This document shows, piece after piece, positions 13,638-18,516 of a DNA stretch of 20,759 nt. How positions within the stretch are numbered: position 1 is the first letter of the stretch; the number at the start of each line of letters is the position of its first letter. The notes under the pieces were generated by a model. That model saw only the letters and a list, made by a program, of their open reading frames with translations, searched no databases and was not told the DNA's origin. Source of the stretch: a virus; IMG/VR virus record IMGVR_UViG_3300026382_000060, positions 1-20,759 of that record. One strand, given 5' to 3'. The translations under genes and the position numbers were made by a program.

Positions 13638-14141
13638 ATGTTCAGAAAAACATTTTCTGATACAGATAAAAATATAACAGGTATTTTTCAACAAATACAA
13701 GCAACAATTCAGACTTATGAAGAGAGTATTGTTGAACGTATTTTAGATGAGATAGTAGCTAATAGTGAATTGTGGGAAGAAAAGTTACAAGAGGCACTAT
13801 CTGACCCACTTCCTAAGAGATATTGGCACAAAAGACGACCTAGACATACAATTAGATTATTTCCTTATATGAATACAGGAGGGTTGAGAAACAGTTTAAC
13901 TCTTAAAAACGATTATATCCACATTGATGATAATTTTTCTGTTTACTTAGATATGGAAATTAGTGGTAAGGGGGCGTATTTCACTAATCAAGGATTGAGA
14001 AGAAGAAAAAGAAAAGGTAAAACGGGGCGATTACCTATTGTTGCTAAATGGAAAGGCTGGGTAGACGATGTAACAGATGGTAAAGGCAGAGGAAATATAC
14101 CGTCTTTAAGTAGTGTTATTAAAAATATAATAAAAGGGTAA
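13638..14141 (+). CDS. Neck / tail-completion protein (HK97 gp10-like, tentative)
   Basis: A 167-residue basic protein starting one base after the previous stop. It has an N-terminal long helix (TGIFQQIQATIQTYEESIVERILDEIV), then a basic, proline-containing stretch (PLPKRYWHKRRPRHTIRLFPYMNTGGLRNSL), acidic beta strands and a second basic loop (LRRRKRKGKTGRLP). The GGLRNSL element and position recall gp10/HK97-type head-tail joining proteins. Assignment rests mainly on gene order and is moderate. Confidence 0.55.
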   Translation: MFRKTFSDTDKNITGIFQQIQATIQTYEESIVERILDEIVANSELWEEKLQEALSDPLPKRYWHKRRPRHTIRLFPYMNTGGLRNSLTLKNDYIHIDDNFSVYLDMEISGKGAYFTNQGLRRRKRKGKTGRLPIVAKWKGWVDDVTDGKGRGNIPSLSSVIKNIIKG

Positions 14142-14143
14142 CT

Positions 14144-14554
14144 ATGCGTAGGGAGATAGTAGATAATATAGTTAAGGTATTGATAGACAGTGGTAAATTT
14201 AAAAAAGTGTATAAAAATATACTACCCAACATAGAAAAAATAGCTGTTTTCCCCACAGCCGCTGTTGTGTACGAGAGGGAAAAGGTTATGCGGGAGTTTA
14301 TAAGTGGTAAGACTATGCGATATGAAGCAGATATAATCATACCTATTGTAAATAAACACAAAAACTCCAATTTAGATGATGTATTAACTGATTTAATTGA
14401 TACAATACAAGATGGTATTTTATCTGATAAATGGATTATATGTAATACAGTAGATTGCTGGGTAGAAGAGACAGAAAGAGACGGAGGGACTTTATATCCC
14501 CTGGCAATAGCACAGGTGGTTGTTAAAGTCCGATATATTTATAAAATCAAATAA
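14144..14554 (+). CDS. Tail terminator-like protein
   Basis: A 136-residue protein from ATG 14144 with AAAAGGG 5 bases upstream, two bases after the previous stop. N-terminal IVDNIVKVLIDSGKFKKVYKN and the beta-strand pattern (AVFPTAAVVYEREKV, YEADIIIPIVNKH, LAIAQVVVKVRYIYKIK) match the mixed alpha/beta fold of lambda gpU-like terminators, which cap the tail tube and join it to the neck. Gene order (before the major tail protein) agrees. Confidence 0.65.
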   Translation: MRREIVDNIVKVLIDSGKFKKVYKNILPNIEKIAVFPTAAVVYEREKVMREFISGKTMRYEADIIIPIVNKHKNSNLDDVLTDLIDTIQDGILSDKWIICNTVDCWVEETERDGGTLYPLAIAQVVVKVRYIYKIK

Positions 14555-14566
14555 AGGAAGTTAAAA

Positions 14567-15790
14567 ATGGCAACATATAGAACATCAAGCACGGTTTTTT
14601 TAGTAATAAAAGAAGCTGAGTTTAATAAAGGTGGAACTTTTACTGAAACTGATACAGTGTCATCAACAGCAGATAGTTCATTAAAAGCAGAAGTGAAATC
14701 AATAGAGAGAAAAATTAGAACAAATTCATTTATTGGGTGTCCAACGGTAGCAGGAACTGAAACTGCGTCTGGTAGTTTAGGACTGGAAATCATCCCAGCA
14801 ACAGGAAACGAGTTAGTAGGAGATGTAGTTTATGAAGTAGCACTAGGTCAGAAAGTAGTTAATGGAGCTAAAATTGATTACTGGAAAGAAACAGGAAGTG
14901 ATTTCGCATTTGCTGCGGACGGAAACAAAATCACAACAACAAATACAAGTTTAGAGTATATTAAATCTGGGGATACTATTGTGATTAGTGGGTCTGAAAA
15001 AAATGACGGAACATATACTGTAACAGATTATGTAAACGAACACGAGATACACACAGAGGAAGCTCTTACAGATGAAGACGCTGGAAATACTGTAACTTGT
15101 GAAGATACAACTTGTGATAGAATTTATCCTATGGATAGTGGAGACGCTAACTACTTTAAATTATCAAAACCTTGTGGAGATGAGTACTCTTTATCGGTTA
15201 AAAAGATAGTAGGTTGTGATAACACAGATAGTCAAACACTATATGTAACAGGAATAGTGCCGTCAAGTATTAAACTTAATTTCCCAACAGGAGATGTATG
15301 TAGTGCTACATTTGATTTAGGTGGAGCAGGATTTACTACAAATACAGGAGATGATGTACCAGCTGTTAAATGTTTAGATACTACTCCGTATGTAGGTAAA
15401 TTAGCTAAATTTTCAGTAGATAAAAAAACTTATGAAAGTAAAAATTTAGAGTTAACTATCTCAAATACTATTACTGATTTAGAAACGATTACATCAACTG
15501 GTATATCAGCTAAAATTACAACTAAAAAAGAAATCAAAGGGTCTATTTCTGTACTTTTTGAAGATTACTCAGAGTTAGACAGAATGAAGAAAAATGAAGA
15601 CGCAATGGTGTATTTAAGATTAGAAGCAGACGGAGCAAAATTTGCTATTTATTTACCAAGAGTTAGATATAGCTCAGTAGATATTTCTGACGACGGTGGT
15701 ATCTTAATGAATAAAATAGAATTCATTGGGTATGTAAATGATAAAATAACAGGAGAAGCATTTTTATTAGCTCACAAAGGGCTTAATTAA
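14567..15790 (+). CDS. Major tail (tube) protein with an inserted beta domain
   Basis: A 407-residue protein from ATG 14567 (AAAGGA upstream). The N-terminal SIERKIRTNSFIGCPTVAGTETASGSLGLEIIP segment is typical of tail-tube proteins of long-tailed phages. The C-terminal half has repeated beta strands (KNLELTISNTITDLETITSTGISAKITTKKEIKG, LRLEADGAKFAIYLPRVRYSS). Residues ~112-177 (SGDTIVISGSEKNDGTYTVTD...) look like a separate small beta domain of the kind phages insert in tail proteins for surface display. A single tube protein with no sheath gene nearby favours a siphovirus. The stop lies in a weak hairpin followed by a pyrimidine tract. Confidence 0.85.
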   Translation: MATYRTSSTVFLVIKEAEFNKGGTFTETDTVSSTADSSLKAEVKSIERKIRTNSFIGCPTVAGTETASGSLGLEIIPATGNELVGDVVYEVALGQKVVNGAKIDYWKETGSDFAFAADGNKITTTNTSLEYIKSGDTIVISGSEKNDGTYTVTDYVNEHEIHTEEALTDEDAGNTVTCEDTTCDRIYPMDSGDANYFKLSKPCGDEYSLSVKKIVGCDNTDSQTLYVTGIVPSSIKLNFPTGDVCSATFDLGGAGFTTNTGDDVPAVKCLDTTPYVGKLAKFSVDKKTYESKNLELTISNTITDLETITSTGISAKITTKKEIKGSISVLFEDYSELDRMKKNEDAMVYLRLEADGAKFAIYLPRVRYSSVDISDDGGILMNKIEFIGYVNDKITGEAFLLAHKGLN

Positions 15791-15820
15791 GGCTTTCTTC
15801 CTCTCTTTTCTTCTTATTTC
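15776..15820 (+). terminator. Weak hairpin plus pyrimidine tract after the major tail gene
   Basis: AAAG (15776) and CTTT (15793) flank the palindrome CTTAATTAAG over the stop codon. Then come about 28 bases that are almost all C/T (15793-15820). This parallels the arrangement after the capsid gene. Stem stability is low. Confidence 0.4.
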
Positions 15821-15824
15821 TATT

Positions 15825-15860
15825 AGTGTCAAAAACCATAATCATTGTTTTGTAATTTTT
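15825..15860 (+). repeat. Intergenic repeat, copy 3 (major tail gene - nrdB cassette gap)
   Basis: 36 bases identical to copy 1 (from AGTGTCAAAAACC through TTGTAATTTTT). The sequence then diverges. Copies 1 and 2 go on to TAGAATTTAG, whereas copy 3 is followed at once by the TTTAAG-type promoter at 15870-15903. Confidence 0.9.
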
Positions 15861-15869
15861 ATTTTTAGA

Positions 15870-15903
15870 TTTAAGTGTTCTTTAAGCTACTTTATTATAT
15901 AAT
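15870..15903 (+). promoter_or_regulatory. TTTAAG-repeat promoter for the nrdB cassette
   Basis: TTTAAG (15870), 5 bases, TTTAAG (15881), 11 bases, TATAAT (15898-15903), then TC. It has the same architecture as the two minus-strand sites at 1514-1556 and 2917-2959, including the 11-base period. It gives the cassette a start separate from the virion genes. Confidence 0.55.
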
Positions 15904-15934
15904 TCTATTATTACAAGATAATAAGGAATTAAAA

Positions 15935-16099
15935 ATGAAGAGGCAGACAAATGTCAAGTTCTTTATAGGAACTAGCGAGTGGAATAAATTTAAAAATATA
16001 GCCAAGCAGAGGAAAATCCCGTCGTGGTTATTGGTTAGGAATTTAGTGATTGAGTTTATAAATAAGGAGAAAAACAAAAATGAAAAAGAAACTATTTAA
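15935..16099 (+). CDS. Small ribbon-helix-helix-like protein
   Basis: A 54-residue protein. ATG 15935 is chosen (AAGGAA upstream) over an in-frame ATG 60 bases earlier that overlaps the promoter and lacks a ribosome site. The layout fits an Arc/MetJ-like ribbon-helix-helix fold: short beta strand (NVKFFIG), helix (SEWNKFKNIAKQRK), turn (IPSW), helix (LLVRNLVIEFINKEK) and a charged tail. It is likely a DNA-binding repressor, possibly of its own cassette. It overlaps nrdB by 20 bases and contains the nrdB AAGGAG ribosome site. Confidence 0.65.
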   Translation: MKRQTNVKFFIGTSEWNKFKNIAKQRKIPSWLLVRNLVIEFINKEKNKNEKETI

Positions 16100-17123
16100 T
16101 TATGATTGCCCAAGTACAAAAACCACTTCAACAACAGGTATAATTAACGGATGTAGTGATGGTATTATCAATCTGAACAATCTTACATACAAGTGGGCGT
16201 ACAATTTATGGGAGCAAATGTTAGCTAATACTTGGTTTCCAAGAGAAGTTAATTTAACTGAGGACGCAAAACAATACAGAGAGTTGTTACCAGCAGAGCA
16301 GAGATTATTTGACAAGGTTCTTTCTCAACTAATTTTTATGGATAGTATACAGACAAATAATTCTGTGGATAATGTTAATCCTTTTATTACAGCACCAGAA
16401 GTTAATATGTGTATTATCAGACAGAGCTATGAAGAGGCATTACACTCACAAAGTTATGCCGTAATGGTGGATAGTATTTCTTTAAGTACAGCAGCTATTT
16501 ATGATATGTGGAAAAAGGATACACAACTAAAAAATAAGAACGAGTATATAGGTAATATGTATGAAAAATATGCTAATAAAGCAATAGCAGGGGATTTTGC
16601 TTCACAATTAAAAATGATTGTAGCTAATCAATGTTTAGAGGGGATTTACTTTTATAGTGGGTTCGCAGGAATATATGTTTTAGCCAGAGCAGGTAAGATG
16701 TTAGGGTCAGCTCAGATGATTAGATTTATTCAAAGAGATGAAATTACACATTTACAACTTTATGCTAATATATTTCAAGAGATGGTAAAAGAAAATCCTG
16801 AAAAACTTACTCCTCAGTTAAAAGAAGAGATAAGAGATATGTTTAGACAGGCTTATGAGTTAGAAAGAGATTGGGGGTATTATATTACTAACGAAGAAAT
16901 ACTTGGGTTTAGTAATAAATTGATAGATAATTTTATTAAATACTTAACAAACCAAAGATTGAACGCTATTGGATTAGAGGTATTGTTCCCAGAGGTGCCT
17001 ATCAATAAAAATCCTATCTCTTGGTTTAATGATTTTAGTAGTTTTAACAATCAGAGAACTAACTTTTTTGAGGGTAATGTAGCTAATTACACAAAAGGGG
17101 GAGTTAGTTTTGACGATTTCTAA
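16080..17123 (+). CDS. nrdB: Ribonucleotide reductase class I small subunit
   Basis: A 347-residue protein of the NrdB/R2 family, which houses the diiron-tyrosyl radical that starts ribonucleotide reduction in partnership with NrdA. Metal ligands are all present: D88 (MDSIQ), E119 and H122 (EEALHSQSY), E187 (CLEGIYFY), E221 and H224 (QRDEITH). The radical tyrosine is Y126 at the E. coli Y122 position, so it is Tyr-type and not the Phe-type class Ic. W52 (TWFP) and the C-terminal Y337 and FDDF tail needed for NrdA docking are intact. No nrdA is in the window, so it may pair with a host or distant phage NrdA. The location between tail genes is unusual. Confidence 0.96.
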   Translation: MKKKLFNYDCPSTKTTSTTGIINGCSDGIINLNNLTYKWAYNLWEQMLANTWFPREVNLTEDAKQYRELLPAEQRLFDKVLSQLIFMDSIQTNNSVDNVNPFITAPEVNMCIIRQSYEEALHSQSYAVMVDSISLSTAAIYDMWKKDTQLKNKNEYIGNMYEKYANKAIAGDFASQLKMIVANQCLEGIYFYSGFAGIYVLARAGKMLGSAQMIRFIQRDEITHLQLYANIFQEMVKENPEKLTPQLKEEIRDMFRQAYELERDWGYYITNEEILGFSNKLIDNFIKYLTNQRLNAIGLEVLFPEVPINKNPISWFNDFSSFNNQRTNFFEGNVANYTKGGVSFDDF

Positions 17124-17286
17124 CATAATTATAGGACTTTTAGTTATTTACTTAATAGGATTTATACTATATATTGTAAGTTCTTTTGGAAAAATAAAGG
17201 AAGACAAACCATCTCCTTTTATTTTTATACTGTTTCATTTGTATTTAGTAGGTTCAATCAATATCGCTGTTTTACTGCTAAAATAG
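17110..17286 (+). CDS. Small two-TM protein with TTG start
   Basis: A 58-codon frame starting at TTG 17110 within the last codons of nrdB (14-base overlap). AAGGGGGAG lies about 6 bases upstream and no ATG is available near it. Two hydrophobic helices (residues ~5-25 and ~36-57) are separated by a charged KIKEDKPSP loop. It is the third member of the nrdB cassette. Small membrane proteins of this kind in phages may affect lysis timing or exclusion, but nothing here identifies one. Length, ribosome site and absence of other signal support it as real. Confidence 0.6.
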   Translation: MTISNIIIGLLVIYLIGFILYIVSSFGKIKEDKPSPFIFILFHLYLVGSINIAVLLLK

Positions 17287-17290
17287 GGAT

Positions 17291-17304
17291 ATTTTTGATA
17301 TAAT
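17291..17304 (+). promoter_or_regulatory. Promoter-like site before the tail-chaperone gene
   Basis: TTTTTG-A-TATAAT with TATAAT at 17299-17304 and no -35 hexamer 17 bases upstream. A T-rich stretch before TATAAT fits Campylobacter-type sigma-70 promoters. It would restart tail gene transcription after the nrdB cassette. Confidence 0.45.
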
Positions 17305-17329
17305 TATATAAAATTTTAAAGGATAAAAT

Positions 17330-17743
17330 ATGGCAATTAGAGTTAATACAAAACAAAAGTTATACACATACATTCCGTTATCGGAGAGAGCAGAAGAGAA
17401 ACCTTTCACAGTTGAATTAGCACCACTGAATGCGAGAGAATACGCACTAACAGAGGATATTCTTACAAGAATGGGACAAGACCAAACAATGTTATTTACA
17501 ACAGGTAGCTACAATTATTTAATCGCACAAAAAGGTGTTAAAAATTGGAGTAATCTACTGGATGAAAAAGGGAATGAGCTTAAACCTACAAAAGTAGGGG
17601 CATATCTATCAGAAGATAGTTTAAACTTATTACCTCCTGAGTTAGTTACTGAATTAGCAAATGTGATTTTAGGGATTACAAAAGACCCAGATAACGCTAA
17701 TCTTTACCTTGGTAAAGAGGAGGAAGAGAATAATGGAGAGTAG
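17330..17743 (+). CDS. Tail assembly chaperone (first, gpG-like)
   Basis: A 137-residue acidic protein from ATG 17330 (AAAGGA upstream). It starts MAIRVNTKQKLYTYIPLSERAEEKPFTVELAPLNAREYALTEDIL, a typical opening for tail-assembly chaperones, which coat and shield the tape measure protein until the tube forms. Gene order (before the second chaperone and tape measure) agrees. In many phages its partner is made by ribosomal frameshifting. Here no classical slippery heptamer is visible near the end, and the -1 frame closes quickly. Confidence 0.75.
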   Translation: MAIRVNTKQKLYTYIPLSERAEEKPFTVELAPLNAREYALTEDILTRMGQDQTMLFTTGSYNYLIAQKGVKNWSNLLDEKGNELKPTKVGAYLSEDSLNLLPPELVTELANVILGITKDPDNANLYLGKEEEENNGE

Positions 17744-17828
17744 CTACGGTATAGGGGCTATTCTACTAGTCTCTTTATTTTCTCTGTTTAGTAAAGGCAA
17801 AGAAAATGAAAAATTTAGAGAAAAATAA
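17733..17828 (+). CDS. 31-codon ORF bridging the two tail chaperones
   Basis: ATG 17733 follows a GAGGAGGAAGAG purine ribosome-like stretch and the frame overlaps both neighbours (11 bases with the upstream gene, 23 with the downstream one). The product has a hydrophobic middle (YGIGAILLVSLFSLFSKG) and a charged tail. It may be a tiny membrane peptide, a translational coupler or part of a recoded chaperone fusion. The frame is open upstream as far as 17673, which would allow a +1 or -2 shift from the first chaperone. Evidence is suggestive only. Confidence 0.4.
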   Translation: MESSYGIGAILLVSLFSLFSKGKENEKFREK

Positions 17829-18507
17829 TGTTTCAAAATGGGAATATATAGAACATTATAATCTGCCTACTTCTGATAAAGTATCCAAAAATACCACTTT
17901 TTATATAGCCAAATATAGAGCATTATCACATAAAGAACTCCAATCTTCTGTTGAATACTTAAACACGTTTGATTATAACAATCTTTTTTACATCAATGTA
18001 GTAGAGGAGGCTTTAATCTCTTTATATGATAGTACAGGGAGTAAAGTCCATCTAGATAATTTACCTATTCCTATTATTTTACAGATTGGGGAGAGCATTC
18101 TCCATAAATCCATCTTTACACGAGAAGAAAGAGAAAAGTTAGATGTGAGTTTAAATGTTGTTATGTCCGAGGATATGAAAGCAAACACCTGGACTTGTGA
18201 AGTGTGTAAGAAAAGACGGTTAGACAGGGCAAGGAACTGTGGATTTAGAAATGAATTAGATAAGAATGAAGATTTTAGAGTAATAGTTAATGGTGTAAGT
18301 TATACTTCCTGTCCGATATACTTTGTAGATAAGAATTTAGTTTCTAGTGCTTTTTTATCTTATAATCTTTATCAAGAACATTTATACCCTGATGAGGGTG
18401 GTTTTTATGACCAGACTAACTTTTTTGTAGAGGCTTCTCTAAAAGTTAGTATGCTAGTCAGTGAAAAAGAGAAAAAGGATTTAGAGAAACTTAAAAACCA
18501 AAAATAA
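17806..18507 (+). CDS. Second tail assembly chaperone-like protein with Cys motif
   Basis: A 233-residue protein from ATG 17806 (AAAGG 8 bases upstream), directly before the tape measure. The N-terminal half is helical. Residues ~126-142 read TWTCEVCKKRRLDRARNCGF (C-x2-C ... C) and a further Cys is at VSYTSCPIYF, suggesting a zinc or structural cysteine cluster. I recall this C-x2-C ... C pattern from second chaperone genes of other phages with Gram-negative hosts. It probably cooperates with the first chaperone in tape measure handling. Assignment is from position plus motif. Confidence 0.65.
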   Translation: MKNLEKNNVSKWEYIEHYNLPTSDKVSKNTTFYIAKYRALSHKELQSSVEYLNTFDYNNLFYINVVEEALISLYDSTGSKVHLDNLPIPIILQIGESILHKSIFTREEREKLDVSLNVVMSEDMKANTWTCEVCKKRRLDRARNCGFRNELDKNEDFRVIVNGVSYTSCPIYFVDKNLVSSAFLSYNLYQEHLYPDEGGFYDQTNFFVEASLKVSMLVSEKEKKDLEKLKNQK

Positions 18508-18516
18508 GGACTAATT

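Noticed and set aside
17330-18507. Classical -1 frameshift linking the two tail chaperones
   Set aside because: The -1 frame has stops at 17713-17715, 17731-17733 and 17752-17754, and no slippery heptamer was seen.
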